A DNA stretch of 64,000 nt, taken from contig JARGOL010000010.1 of the NCBI GenBank assembly GCA_029212745.1, positions 52,892-116,891 of the forward strand. The letters run 5' to 3'. A program made the translations under genes and the position numbers. The DNA comes from Alcanivoracaceae bacterium (GTDB taxonomy: Bacteria; Pseudomonadota; Gammaproteobacteria; Pseudomonadales; Alcanivoracaceae). This document shows, piece after piece, positions 50,166 through 59,561 of the stretch. The first letter of the stretch is position 1, and each line of letters begins with the position of its first letter. Below the pieces are notes generated by a model that was not told where the DNA came from, searched no databases, and was given only the letters and a program-made list of their open reading frames with translations.

Positions 50166-52703
50166 ATGAAGTCGCCTAGCTCGTACCGGGGCGTCGGACT
50201 GATTGTGATCGCCGCCACCGTCACGGCGGTGGTCCTGCTGGCGGCCGGTTTCTGGGTCGAGCGGCAGCAGCTTGTTGCCCAGCGCCTGGATCAAGAGAAT
50301 GCCGTGCGTGAGCAGCTGCAGATCTTGCAGGCGCGCATTGAAAGCGAGTTGAACGGCAGTATCCAGCTGGCCCGTGGCCTTGTGGCCGTGATTGCCCATG
50401 ACCCGTCCCTTTCCCAGCGCGCGTTCGAACGTGCCGCAAAACCGCTTTTCGATGATCGCTCCGTGCTACGCAATATCGCCGCCGCACCGGACATGGTGGT
50501 GCGGCTGATGTATCCCCTGGCTGGCAATGAGGCAGCCATCGGACTGGACTATCGGCAGACGCCTTCCCAGCGGGCCGCCGCCGAATTGGCCCGGGACAGC
50601 GGGCACCTGGTGCTTGCCGGGCCGCTGGACCTGGTCCAGGGCGGGCGCGGCATCATTGCCCGGGTGCCGGTATTTCGTGGCCAGTCTGGACGCCAGCAAC
50701 AGTTCTGGGGACTGCTCTCGGTTGTACTCGATGCGGACAAGCTGTACCGCGCTGTCGGATTGCTGGATGAGGACCTGGCCATTGAGGTGGCGTTGCGGGG
50801 CAAGGACAGCCGGGGCAGTGATGGCGCTGTGTTCTATGGCGACCCGGCGCTGTTCAGTGATCGGGCGGTGCGGCTGCCCGTGACCTTGCCGTACGGCGCC
50901 TGGCAGATCGCAGCGCGGCCGGCCGGCGGCTGGGATGAGGGGCATCGCGGTGCGGGTGTTGTTTTCATTCGGGGTGGATTGTTACTGGCGCTGCTTTTCA
51001 GTGTCGGCCCGATGCTTCTGCTGGCCTACTACGCCTACCGGCGCAACCAGGCTGAACTGGAGGTCGCCGCCCATCACCAGCAACTCGAATCCCTTGTGGC
51101 ATCGCGAACCGCGGAGCTCTCTGCGGCGAAGGAGGCGGCCGAATCGGCCAATGAAACCTTGATCCTGTTCAAGCGCTTCGCGGAAGAGTCGGCCCAGGCC
51201 GTGGGCATGGCGACCATGGACCGCAAGCCGTTCTTTATCAACCGGCGACTGTCACACATGGCGGGTCTGGACGAGGAGGGCGTCGCATCACAACTTTCGG
51301 ACCTTCTGGACGTTTATCCCGAATGGGCTCAGCGGAAAATCCGGGCGGAGGTGATTCCGGCCGTCATGGAGCAGGGCTTCTGGACAGGCGAGTTGGCACT
51401 GGAAAACCGTGAGACGCAGGTACTGACGCCGACCCTGGAAAGTTTTTTCCTGATCAAGGACCAGGATGGCAAGCCGCTTTGCATGATGGACATCATGACC
51501 GACATATCCGAGCAGAAGGAGATCGAGTCATCGCTGACCCGAAGCAAGGAAGCGGCCGAAGCGGCCAGCGTTGCCAAGAGCGTTTTTCTCGCCCAGATGA
51601 GTCACGAATTGAGAACGCCGCTGCAGACCATCATCAGTGCTGAGCAATTGCTCCGGCGTGAGGAACTGACAGCGGAACAGACCAAGCTTGTTGATATCCA
51701 GCACATTGCCAGCGAGCACCTGTTGAATGTGATCAACGACCTGCTTGACCTGTCCAGAATCGAGGCTGACAAGCTTGTCCTCTCGGAGGCGCCCATCAGG
51801 GTGGGCAAGATCCTTGACGATGTCGTAAAGCTTATCGATGGACCGGCCCGGGACAAGGGCATCCATCTGCGCACGGAGCTGGGTAGCATGCCCGAGGTGC
51901 TGGTCGGCGACGCCGGGCGCATGCGCCAGATACTGCTCAATTATGCCGGCAACGCGGTGAAGTTCACCGAGCGCGGTGAGGTCTGCGTGCATGCGTGGAT
52001 GGAGTCGCAGGACAGTGACAGCGTGATGTTGCGGTTTGAGGTCAGCGATACCGGCATCGGCATTGAGCCAGAACACATAGACCGGTTGTTCAATGCTTTT
52101 GAACAGGTGGAAAACAGTCTGACCCGTTCCTACGGGGGCACCGGTCTGGGTCTGGCCATCAACAAGCGCCTGGCGCAGCTCATGGGGGGTGATGCCGGGG
52201 TTCGCAGCACGCCCGGGAAGGGCAGCACGTTCTGGTTTACCGCGCGGCTCGGTAAAGCGCCCGGTGCAGAAGTGCTTGCCAGCCCGGAAAAGGCGGCCAA
52301 TCCGATGGAGATGCTGAAGGCGCGCCATGCCGGCAAACAGGTGCTGATTGCCGAGGATATTGCCGTCAACCAGGTCATTTTCCGCCGCATCCTGGAACGC
52401 GCAGGCCTAAAGGTAACAACGGCGAATGATGGTCGAGAGGCAGTGGAGCGGGTGTCATCACAGGCCTTCGATATCGTGTTGATGGATATGCAGATGCCGA
52501 GAATGGACGGCCTGGCGGCGACGCGCGAGATAAGGGCCCTTCCCCGGGGCGGCGACGTACCCATCATCGCCATGACCGGCAATGCGTTCGAGGAAGATCG
52601 TGCCCGCTGCCTTGCCGCCGGCATGAATGACTTCATCGTCAAGCCCGTGCGGGTTGATGATCTGTGCCAGGCCGTTCTCCACTGGTTGTCCGCGGATCAG
52701 TGA
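50166..52703 (+). CDS. CHASE/PAS hybrid sensor histidine kinase
   Basis: 845 aa inner-membrane sensor. TM1 near residues 8-28, a CHASE-type periplasmic domain (about 40-255; [37 protein letters not shown]), TM2 near 262-295, a coiled stretch, a PAS-like domain (about 320-455), HisKA with phosphoacceptor His480 in MSHELRTPL, HATPase ([27 protein letters not shown]) and a receiver domain with Asp774 in [11 protein letters not shown]. The kinase passes phosphate to its own receiver and then to an unknown Hpt/response regulator, none of which is adjacent. Start is uncertain: upstream in-frame GTG (50106) and ATG (50124) exist without clear binding sites. Confidence 0.9.
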   Translation: MKSPSSYRGVGLIVIAATVTAVVLLAAGFWVERQQLVAQRLDQENAVREQLQILQARIESELNGSIQLARGLVAVIAHDPSLSQRAFERAAKPLFDDRSVLRNIAAAPDMVVRLMYPLAGNEAAIGLDYRQTPSQRAAAELARDSGHLVLAGPLDLVQGGRGIIARVPVFRGQSGRQQQFWGLLSVVLDADKLYRAVGLLDEDLAIEVALRGKDSRGSDGAVFYGDPALFSDRAVRLPVTLPYGAWQIAARPAGGWDEGHRGAGVVFIRGGLLLALLFSVGPMLLLAYYAYRRNQAELEVAAHHQQLESLVASRTAELSAAKEAAESANETLILFKRFAEESAQAVGMATMDRKPFFINRRLSHMAGLDEEGVASQLSDLLDVYPEWAQRKIRAEVIPAVMEQGFWTGELALENRETQVLTPTLESFFLIKDQDGKPLCMMDIMTDISEQKEIESSLTRSKEAAEAASVAKSVFLAQMSHELRTPLQTIISAEQLLRREELTAEQTKLVDIQHIASEHLLNVINDLLDLSRIEADKLVLSEAPIRVGKILDDVVKLIDGPARDKGIHLRTELGSMPEVLVGDAGRMRQILLNYAGNAVKFTERGEVCVHAWMESQDSDSVMLRFEVSDTGIGIEPEHIDRLFNAFEQVENSLTRSYGGTGLGLAINKRLAQLMGGDAGVRSTPGKGSTFWFTARLGKAPGAEVLASPEKAANPMEMLKARHAGKQVLIAEDIAVNQVIFRRILERAGLKVTTANDGREAVERVSSQAFDIVLMDMQMPRMDGLAATREIRALPRGGDVPIIAMTGNAFEEDRARCLAAGMNDFIVKPVRVDDLCQAVLHWLSADQ

Positions 52704-52934
52704 CGGGCCTGGCAATGCACAGGAAGCCTTGCCAGCAGCGTTTGCAAGCCCGCAACGCCAGCAGCTGGCCGCCACGGATGCAAGCTCGGCGCCAGCGCCG
52801 GCTGACGTGAAGCACCCGCCCGGCGTCGGATTGTGTCAATCCGGCGCGCACAACCTGCCGCTACAATTGTGACCCACAAGTCATAGCATGGGTGCTGCCG
52901 CTCTGGCAGTGCCGTGGTCAGAGTGGAGAGTGGC

Positions 52935-54137
52935 ATGGACTTGCAGATTCCCGAGTCGGAAAAATCCTTTCGTGATGAGGTACGAACCTTCCTGGACGAG
53001 AACCTGACTGACGGCATCCGCCGTGCCGGCAAGCGGGTGACGTCGGTGTTTTCGCCGGTGGAAGAAGTCATGGCCTGGCAGAAAATCCTGCACAAGCAGG
53101 GCTGGGCAGCACCACACTGGCCTGAGGCCTATGGAGGTACCGGCTGGAGCGTGAATCAGCGGGCCATTTTTGCCGAGGAACTGGTGCGTGCGGAAACACC
53201 ACCGCTGGTACCCATGGGGCTGCAGATGTGTGGTCCCTGCCTGATTGGTTACGGCACTGACGCACAGAAAGCGGAGTACCTGCCGAAGATCCTCAGCGGC
53301 GAACATTTCTGGTGCCAGGGCTACTCGGAGCCGGGCTCGGGGTCGGATCTGGCATCGCTGAAGACCTTTGCGGAAAAGGATGGCGACGACTACATCGTCA
53401 ACGGCACCAAGATCTGGACCACGTACGCACACCACGCCAACCGGATGTTTGCACTGGTGCGCACGCGCAAGGATGGCAAGCCGCAGCAGGGCATCACCTT
53501 CCTGCTGCTGGATATGGATTCGCCGGGGATTACGGTGGAGCCGATAGTCGGCCTGGATGAGGTGCCGGAGCAGTGCCAGGTGTGGTTCGACAATGTCCGT
53601 GTGCCACGGGCCAACCGGGTGGGTGAGGAGAATGATGGCTGGACCGTGGCCAAGTACCTGCTGATGTTTGAGCGCGGCGGCCAGGAATACGCACCGGGAC
53701 TGCAGGTGCTGCTGGAGAAAATCCGTGTCATGGCGCGCAAGCAGCAGGTGGCCAATGGTTTCCTCAGCGACGACCCGGTCTGGCAGCACCGGATGGCGGC
53801 ACTGGAAGCCGACATACTGGCGCTTGCCTTTACCGAGAAGCGCATCAAGTCAGCGCTGTCGTCGGGCAAGGACCCGGGCGCACTGGCATCCATGACCAAG
53901 ATACTGGGCACCGAACTGCTGCAGCGGGCCACCGAGTTGCGTATTGAAACGCTCGGCAGCCAGGCATTGCTGTGGCAGCCGCAGGCGCTGGTGCCGGGCG
54001 ACGAGCAGCCGGTGATCGGCCCGGAATATGCCCTGACCGGCATGCCTCACTACCTGAACTCGCGGGCCTGCTCCATCTATGGCGGCTCCAACGAAGTGCA
54101 GCGCGGCATTATTGCGAAAGCTGTGCTTGGTCTTTGA
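52935..54137 (+). CDS. Acyl-CoA dehydrogenase, PimC-like large subunit
   Basis: 400 aa flavoprotein that introduces a 2,3 double bond into acyl-CoA. GGAGAG precedes the ATG at 52935. The family blocks are present: QGYSEPGSGSDLASLKTFAE near 135-154 (FAD-binding loop), GTKIWTTYAHHANRMFALVR, WFDNVRVPRANRVGEENDGW, and a C-terminal SRACSIYGGSNEVQRGIIAK. The sequence is most like the pimeloyl-CoA dehydrogenase large-subunit type, which pairs with a second subunit; the following gene fits that role, 15 bases downstream. Likely pathway: beta-oxidation of medium or dicarboxylic acyl-CoAs or branched compounds. Flavin should be reduced via ETF. Confidence 0.9.
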   Translation: MDLQIPESEKSFRDEVRTFLDENLTDGIRRAGKRVTSVFSPVEEVMAWQKILHKQGWAAPHWPEAYGGTGWSVNQRAIFAEELVRAETPPLVPMGLQMCGPCLIGYGTDAQKAEYLPKILSGEHFWCQGYSEPGSGSDLASLKTFAEKDGDDYIVNGTKIWTTYAHHANRMFALVRTRKDGKPQQGITFLLLDMDSPGITVEPIVGLDEVPEQCQVWFDNVRVPRANRVGEENDGWTVAKYLLMFERGGQEYAPGLQVLLEKIRVMARKQQVANGFLSDDPVWQHRMAALEADILALAFTEKRIKSALSSGKDPGALASMTKILGTELLQRATELRIETLGSQALLWQPQALVPGDEQPVIGPEYALTGMPHYLNSRACSIYGGSNEVQRGIIAKAVLGL

Positions 54138-54152
54138 GCGGGAGAAGCAGAC

Positions 54153-55277
54153 ATGAATTTCCAGATGAGTGAAGAACAGCAGATGCTGGCGGATTCCGCA
54201 CGCAATTTTGTCCGTGATCACAGCGATGTGGAGAAACACCGCCAGAACAAGAAACTGGCACCACTGGACCAGACCACCTGGCAGCAATTTGCGGAACTGG
54301 GCTGGCTGGCTGTGCCGTTTGACGAAAAGCACGGCGGCCTTGGTCTCGGGGTGACCGAAACCATGGTGCTGCTGGAGACCCTGGGCGAGGGCCTGATCAT
54401 GGCTCCTTACATCGCCTCGGTGGTTTTCGGCGGTGGTTTCCTGCGCCGGGCACCGGCAACAGTCCAGGACGAGCATATTCCGGCACTGGTCGAGGGCCGT
54501 TTGCAGATGGCGTTTGCTGCGGAGGAGTATGAGCGTGTGTTCAGCCTGGCCAACACCGCCTTGCGTGCCGAGCCCGGCGACAACGGGCTGGTGCTCAATG
54601 GCACCAAGGCATGCGTGCTCAACGGTGACCAGGCCGACCTGCTGGTGGTGCTGGCCCGCAGCGCGGGCGAGCCGGGCGTCACCGATGGCCTGTCTTTGAT
54701 GCTGGTGCCTGCTGATGCGCCGGGTGTGGAACGGCTGGCCCATCGTACCGTGGATGGCCGCCAGGGGGCCGAAATCCGTTTCCGGGATGTGCATGTGCCA
54801 GCCGACGCCCTTATCGGCGACCTGCATCGGGGCCATGATGTGGCCCGCGCGGTGTTGCAGGAGGGGCTGCTGGCGATTTCTGCGGAATGCGTTGGTTCGC
54901 TTTCCGTGCTGCTTGACCAGACTGTGGAGTACAGCAAGACACGGAAACAGTTCGGCGTGCCTATTGGTTCGTTCCAGACGTTGCAGCACCGCATGGTGGA
55001 CATGTTCATCCATATGGAGCAGACCCGTTCACTGCTGCTGGCGGCAACATTGAAATATGCGGCCGGGCATGCAGATGCGGCCAGTGCCGTCCATGCACTG
55101 AAAGCACAGCTGGGCCGCGGTGGCCGCCGGATCGTCCAGGAGGCGATACAGATCCATGGTGGCATGGGCATGACCGACGAGCTGGGCGTGGGACACTATG
55201 CCAAGCGGGTGACGGCGGCTGACGGCATGTTTGGTAATGCCGACCGCCAGTTGATGGCCATGGCCGGCGCGTCCTGA
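54153..55277 (+). CDS. Acyl-CoA dehydrogenase, PimD-like small subunit
   Basis: 374 aa; GGGAG lies nine bases before the ATG. Contains MSEEQQMLADSARNFVRDHS, LAVPFDEKHGGLGLGVTETM, a shorter and less conserved FAD region (MAFAAEEYERVFSLANTALR), YSKTRKQFGVPIGSFQTLQH and the C-terminal QEAIQIHGGMGMTDELGVGH. The last block is usual for acyl-CoA dehydrogenases, but the middle is divergent, as in partner subunits that are catalytically weak. With the preceding gene it probably forms an alpha2beta2 enzyme of the pimeloyl-CoA dehydrogenase type. Confidence 0.9.
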   Translation: MNFQMSEEQQMLADSARNFVRDHSDVEKHRQNKKLAPLDQTTWQQFAELGWLAVPFDEKHGGLGLGVTETMVLLETLGEGLIMAPYIASVVFGGGFLRRAPATVQDEHIPALVEGRLQMAFAAEEYERVFSLANTALRAEPGDNGLVLNGTKACVLNGDQADLLVVLARSAGEPGVTDGLSLMLVPADAPGVERLAHRTVDGRQGAEIRFRDVHVPADALIGDLHRGHDVARAVLQEGLLAISAECVGSLSVLLDQTVEYSKTRKQFGVPIGSFQTLQHRMVDMFIHMEQTRSLLLAATLKYAAGHADAASAVHALKAQLGRGGRRIVQEAIQIHGGMGMTDELGVGHYAKRVTAADGMFGNADRQLMAMAGAS

Positions 55278-55297
55278 ATCGGCCGCCGCTGGTTACA

Positions 55298-55329
55298 GAA
55301 AGGGCTGCCGGTGCAGTCCTTTCTTGTTT
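55298..55329 (+). terminator. Rho-independent terminator of the dehydrogenase pair
   Basis: GAAAGGGCTGC (55298-55308), loop CGGT, GCAGTCCTTTC (55313-55323; one G-T pair), then TTGTTT. It lies 20 bases after the second dehydrogenase stop. Confidence 0.78.
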
Positions 55330-55335
55330 CTGCCT

Positions 55336-56286
55336 TCAGGTGTTCGCAGGCAGGCGATAGGCCTGCGGATGCTGTCGCGCGTCCTCTATGGCCTCCCAGG
55401 CCAGCGGCAGGTAGCGGTATTTCTCAGGCACCAGAGGATGAAGGGTGCGCACCAGTCGCACAAAGGCGCGGAAAATAAACCGGTCGGTGCCGCTCAGGCG
55501 CAGCCCGGCCTTCTCCCGGAAGCGCTCGGGTAACGTTGCCTTGGTGATGATGTGTGCCATGCGGCTCGGGGCCGTCATCAGCAGGCGCCACAGCCAGCGC
55601 GGCAGTTTGCCCTCAAGGGCGGGGTGCACCGGCCACTTGGCGAAGTGGTCCTTGTCGAGCAGATCCCGCAACGCCTCGTTATCAGCATCCAGGCGCTGTT
55701 CGATGATGCGGTTGTACTCCTGCCAGTAGGCCTGCTCGGTTTGTGGGATGAAACGGGGCTTTATACCGAGCAGGGCGCCGAGCTGCTTCCATTCGTCAAA
55801 GTGGCGGGCGCGCTCTTCAGCGCTGAGCGGCGCGCCGAACAGTTCGTGCAGGGTCATGGTAGCGGCGAACCCGGTCAGGTGTACCCAGGAGTAAGCCTCC
55901 GGGTCCAGCGCGTGGAACTTGTGGCCGCGAGCGTCAGTGCCCTTGATCTGGCGATGCAGCTCGCGCAGCTTGTGGCCCATGGCAATGGCCCGGTCAGGCC
56001 TGGAATAGACCACCGGCCAGAGCAGTTCCAGCGACCCGCGGGCCCGTCCCCAGGGGTCGTACAGGTATTTCTTTTCAACGGTGACGGCAGAATTGATCAC
56101 CGGGTGCGCGACCTGAAGGATGAAGGCCTGCGGCAGCACGAGGGTAAAAAGGTGCGTGCCGAAGTCCCGCCAGGTCAGGGAGCCCGGAAGAAGAGGGACG
56201 GGCGCATCGGAGGTTTTGCCCGGTTGCCGGGTTTGGCCCCGGGGGGTGTCGGTGCGGGCGGCATCGGCTTGGGTAAGTGCAGTCAC
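55336..56286 (-). CDS. MpaB/latex-clearing-type oxygenase (DUF2236)
   Basis: 316 aa. GTG start at 56286 with AGGAGG nine bases upstream. Contains the DUF2236 blocks: AFILQVAHPVINSAV near 55, RARGSLELLWPVVYSRPDRA, VHLTGFAATMTLHELFG near 135 and a WPVHPALEGKLPRWLWRLLM part, with His residues positioned to coordinate heme or metal as in rubber oxygenase Lcp and MpaB. Such proteins cleave or oxidise isoprenoid chains or remain uncharacterised. No signal peptide is seen, so it is likely cytoplasmic or membrane-associated. It converges with the acyl-CoA dehydrogenases; a link in lipid or terpenoid use is only suggested. Confidence 0.85.
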   Translation of the reverse strand: MTALTQADAARTDTPRGQTRQPGKTSDAPVPLLPGSLTWRDFGTHLFTLVLPQAFILQVAHPVINSAVTVEKKYLYDPWGRARGSLELLWPVVYSRPDRAIAMGHKLRELHRQIKGTDARGHKFHALDPEAYSWVHLTGFAATMTLHELFGAPLSAEERARHFDEWKQLGALLGIKPRFIPQTEQAYWQEYNRIIEQRLDADNEALRDLLDKDHFAKWPVHPALEGKLPRWLWRLLMTAPSRMAHIITKATLPERFREKAGLRLSGTDRFIFRAFVRLVRTLHPLVPEKYRYLPLAWEAIEDARQHPQAYRLPANT

Positions 56287-56468
56287 TGGGTTCCTCCTGC
56301 CAGATCTGGATTGCTATCGGGATGCAAAAGATACGATGAGACGATATGTGTTATATGTTTCTCTGGCAAGAGACAAACAAGATAAAAATGTCTCGCGTGC
56401 GCAGGGCTGGCAGCTGCGGCGCAAACCACGGATCATAGGAAGCCGTCGGACTGGGTGGGGAAACAGAC

Positions 56469-56960
56469 GTGCAACACCGGATTGAGGAACTGGCTCGCGA
56501 GGCCGGCGAGCTGCTGGACACGCATCGCATCATGCTGGCGACGGCGGAAAGCTGTACGGGCGGCTGGATCAGCCAGTCGCTGACCAGTGTGGCGGGCAGT
56601 TCCGCCTGGTTCGAGCGGGGTTTTGTCACCTACTCCAACGCCGCCAAAGAGGAAATGCTGGGTGTCCCTGCGACTACCCTGGCAAACTGTGGCGCCGTCA
56701 GCGAAGACACTGCGCTGGCCATGGCGCGCGGCGCCGTGGACCGTTCCCGGGCCCACATGAGTGTGGCTGTGACCGGCATCGCCGGGCCCGCCGGCGGCAG
56801 CGAGGACAAGCCCGCGGGCACGGTATGGATCGCCTGGGGGCAGAAGCTCGGCTACGCCGAGGCGGAGCATTTCGCCTTCCGTGGAGGCCGTCGGCAGGTC
56901 CGTACGCAGGCCGTGGTGGCGGCCCTGGAAGGCGTGGTGCGCCGACTGCGCGCCAGCTGA
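56469..56960 (+). CDS. pncC: Nicotinamide-nucleotide amidohydrolase (CinA-C/PncC)
   Basis: 163 aa. GTG start at 56469. The CinA C-terminal domain pattern is complete: LATAESCTGGWISQSLTSV near 27-45 with the nucleophile Ser, FVTYSNAAKEEMLGVP, GAVSEDTALAMARGA, SVAVTGIAGPAGGSEDKPAG, and TVWIAWG. It deamidates NMN to NaMN for recycling in the NAD pathway. It is the classical upstream neighbour of recA in gammaproteobacteria, with 196 bases between, which include the recA control region. Confidence 0.93.
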   Translation: MQHRIEELAREAGELLDTHRIMLATAESCTGGWISQSLTSVAGSSAWFERGFVTYSNAAKEEMLGVPATTLANCGAVSEDTALAMARGAVDRSRAHMSVAVTGIAGPAGGSEDKPAGTVWIAWGQKLGYAEAEHFAFRGGRRQVRTQAVVAALEGVVRRLRAS

Positions 56961-57025
56961 CACCGGCATCAGCGCGAGCGCACGGCCGCTGTGGCGGTGA
57001 GCGCCTTGTGCCTGGTTACTGTACA

Positions 57026-57050
57026 TATAATACTGACCATGTTGACAGTA
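57026..57050 (+). promoter_or_regulatory. recA promoter -10 and LexA (SOS) box
   Basis: TACTGACCATGTTGACAGTA at 57031-57050 has the TACTG-N10-CAGTA form of the LexA box, with exact arms. TATAAT at 57026-57031 overlaps its left edge and is the likely -10 element, so LexA binding would block polymerase. It lies 107 bases before the recA start. Confidence 0.88.
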
Positions 57051-57156
57051 TTTCCGGATGCGGGCAGACTGCCAGTCATCCGGTGCTGTCCTCGGGACGT
57101 TTCGCCCGCAGCACCACGGGTCATGCGAACAGCTTTACGAACACGAGGGAAAAACA

Positions 57157-58197
57157 ATGGATGAGAACAAGGGCAAGGCGTTGAACGCCGCACTGGCACA
57201 AATCGAGCGTCAATTCGGCAAGGGCTCCGTGATGCGCATGGGCGACCAGAAGCGCGAGCGTATTCCGGCCATTTCCACCGGCTCACTGGGGCTGGATATC
57301 GCCCTTGGCATTGGTGGCCTGCCCAAGGGCCGTATCGTTGAAATCTACGGCCCCGAATCATCCGGCAAGACCACGCTGACCCTGTCTGTCATCGCGCAGG
57401 CCCAGAAGAAGGGCGCCACCTGCGCCTTTGTTGACGCTGAGCACGCGCTCGACCCGGACTACGCCGAGAAACTCGGCGTCAACGTAGACGACCTGATTGT
57501 GTCCCAGCCGGACACCGGTGAGCAGGCACTGGAGATCACCGACATGCTGGTGCGCTCCGGTGCTGTCGATGTGGTTATCGTGGACTCCGTGGCGGCGTTG
57601 GTGCCGAAGGCGGAAATCGAGGGCGAGATGGGTGATGCCCACGTGGGCCTGCAGGCGCGACTGATGAGCCAGGCGTTGCGGAAGATCACCGGTAACGTGA
57701 AAAACGCCAATACCCTGGTGGTGTTCATCAACCAGATCCGTATGAAGATCGGCGTCATGTTTGGCAATCCGGAAACCACCACTGGCGGTAACGCGCTCAA
57801 GTTCTACTCCTCCGTCCGCCTGGATATCCGCCGCATCGGCGCGGTGAAGCAGGGCGACGAAGTCACGGGCAACGAGACCCGCGTCAAGGTGGTCAAGAAC
57901 AAGGTGGCGCCACCGTTCAAGCAGGCAGAATTCCAGATTCTTTACGGCCAGGGTATCAACCAGCTCGGTGAGATCATTGACCTGGGTGTCCAGCAGGGAT
58001 TGGTGGACAAGTCCGGCGCCTGGTACGCCTACAATGGCGACAAGATTGGCCAGGGCAAGCAGAACGCCTGCGAGTACCTGCGCGAGCATCCGGATGTGGC
58101 CGAGGAGATCGAGAAGGAGATCCGGGCACGGTTGCTGAGTGTGCCTGTGCCGGCCGGGGAGCAGCAGGCCGAAGCAGAAGCCGAGACGGATGAGTAA
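57157..58197 (+). CDS. recA: RecA recombinase
   Basis: 346 aa. AGGGA lies nine bases before the ATG. All RecA blocks are present: [17 protein letters not shown] Walker A ([20 protein letters not shown] near 63-82), [31 protein letters not shown] near 140-158, the L1/L2 loops ([39 protein letters not shown]), and an acidic C-terminal tail. It forms filaments on single-stranded DNA for strand exchange and for LexA cleavage. SOS control is shown by the box at 57031. recX overlaps its last eight bases. Confidence 0.98.
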   Translation: MDENKGKALNAALAQIERQFGKGSVMRMGDQKRERIPAISTGSLGLDIALGIGGLPKGRIVEIYGPESSGKTTLTLSVIAQAQKKGATCAFVDAEHALDPDYAEKLGVNVDDLIVSQPDTGEQALEITDMLVRSGAVDVVIVDSVAALVPKAEIEGEMGDAHVGLQARLMSQALRKITGNVKNANTLVVFINQIRMKIGVMFGNPETTTGGNALKFYSSVRLDIRRIGAVKQGDEVTGNETRVKVVKNKVAPPFKQAEFQILYGQGINQLGEIIDLGVQQGLVDKSGAWYAYNGDKIGQGKQNACEYLREHPDVAEEIEKEIRARLLSVPVPAGEQQAEAEAETDE

Positions 58198-58657
58198 CGG
58201 CGACGACCCCCTCTCCGAGATGCGCCGGGCCGCCCTTGGCTGGTTGGCCCGGCGCGAATTCTCCCGTCACGACCTGGCACAGCGACTGGCGCGCAAGTTT
58301 CCCGATGAAGACGGCGCGCCGGTACTGGACTGGCTGGAGTCAGAACGTTTCCTCGATGATCGCCGCTTCGCCGAGGTGTACTTCCGCAGCCGTGTCGAGC
58401 GCGATCACGGCCCCCTTCGAATCCGCCAGGACATGCGTCAGCGTGGGCTGGCAGATGCCCTGATCACCGATCAGTTCGAACAGCAGTCGCCTGACTGGTT
58501 TGCCCTCGCGGCGGGCCTGCGACAGCGCCGGTTCGGGCCCCCGCCCGCCCCCGGCGATGACAAGGGCCGTGCCCGCCAGCTTCGTTTCCTGCAGTATCGT
58601 GGCTTTACCGCTGAGCAGTGTTTTCATGCACTCAGCGGTGCCGATGCGGACGCCTGA
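58190..58657 (+). CDS. recX: RecX regulator of RecA
   Basis: 155 aa. The ATG at 58190 overlaps the recA end, giving translational coupling. Three-helix repeats are seen: [40 protein letters not shown], and a last [18 protein letters not shown]. RecX binds the RecA filament groove and limits its extension. Somewhat diverged in the middle (Pro/Gly-rich linker at 120-130), but length is usual. Confidence 0.93.
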   Translation: MSNGDDPLSEMRRAALGWLARREFSRHDLAQRLARKFPDEDGAPVLDWLESERFLDDRRFAEVYFRSRVERDHGPLRIRQDMRQRGLADALITDQFEQQSPDWFALAAGLRQRRFGPPPAPGDDKGRARQLRFLQYRGFTAEQCFHALSGADADA

Positions 58658-58699
58658 GGTCTGCACGGCGAAATAGCAGCCACCGGCCGCGGAGCCTGT

Positions 58700-59467
58700 A
58701 TGGACTACCACTTCACCCTCCTGACGTTTTGCCTGTTGCTGGCTTCCGGCGTGGTCGCCGGTTTCATCAATAACCTCGCCGGGGGTGGCTCCTTTCTCAC
58801 CCTGCCTGCCCTGATGCTGCTGGGCATGCCTGCCGATGTGGCCAATGGCACCAACCGCGTCGGGGTGCTGATCCAGTCCCTCGAAGGTGTGCGCGGTTTC
58901 GATCGCTACGGCATGCTGGCCCGCGACGCCATCGTTCCGGTGCTGCTGCCCACGGTCAGTGGCTCCCTGCTTGGCGCGCTCGCCGCCGCACACATGCCCA
59001 CGTCCGTGCTGAAGCCGGTGCTGCTGTCGACCATGGTGGTCATGGCGTTGGTGATGGTTGTACGGCCGGCCACCGTGGCGCCGCCGGCCGGCACGCCGCC
59101 GCGGAGCCTGCGCGAAGCGCCCTCCGGGGCACTGTGGCTGTTCGTCGCTGGCGTCTACGGGGGCTTTGTGCAGGCTGGTGTGGGGTTCGTGCTGATCGCT
59201 GCACTCGCCGGCGTGCTGCGCTATGACCTGCTCCGCACCAATGCCCTGAAAATGGTGTGTACGGCGGTATTCAGCGTGATCGCACTGGCCGTGTTCGTGT
59301 TCTATGACCAGGTCTTGTGGGTGCCGGGCCTGGTGCTGGCGGCGGGTACCGTGCTCGGCGTGCGCCTGTCCGTGCGTTTCGCGGTGCGGGTGGACCAGGC
59401 CGTCCTGCGATGGTTCCTGCTGGTGCTGGTGGTACTGGTCTGTGCCGCGGCCTGGTTCACTGGCTAA
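58700..59467 (+). CDS. TauE/SafE-family sulfite exporter-like membrane protein
   Basis: 255 aa with about eight membrane segments. [20 protein letters not shown] near the start and the later [20 protein letters not shown] are the two half-repeats (NLAGGGS and QAGVG motifs) of the TauE/SafE (DUF81) family, believed to export sulfite or organosulfur anions. The substrate cannot be told here. Placed between recX and alaS with 42 and 94 bases; probably an independent unit. Confidence 0.87.
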   Translation: MDYHFTLLTFCLLLASGVVAGFINNLAGGGSFLTLPALMLLGMPADVANGTNRVGVLIQSLEGVRGFDRYGMLARDAIVPVLLPTVSGSLLGALAAAHMPTSVLKPVLLSTMVVMALVMVVRPATVAPPAGTPPRSLREAPSGALWLFVAGVYGGFVQAGVGFVLIAALAGVLRYDLLRTNALKMVCTAVFSVIALAVFVFYDQVLWVPGLVLAAGTVLGVRLSVRFAVRVDQAVLRWFLLVLVVLVCAAAWFTG

Positions 59468-59561
59468 CATCCGGTGCCCGCGTGCGTGCAACACTGGTCG
59501 AATCATCACGCCACGGCCGGTATACTTGGCGCCTTCCAGCCACTGGTCACAGACGGGATTT

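Noticed and set aside
57018..57034. A LexA box starting at CTGTACATATAATACTG
   Set aside because: The right half does not give CAG at the required distance; the exact TACTG-N10-CAGTA at 57031-57050 fits far better.
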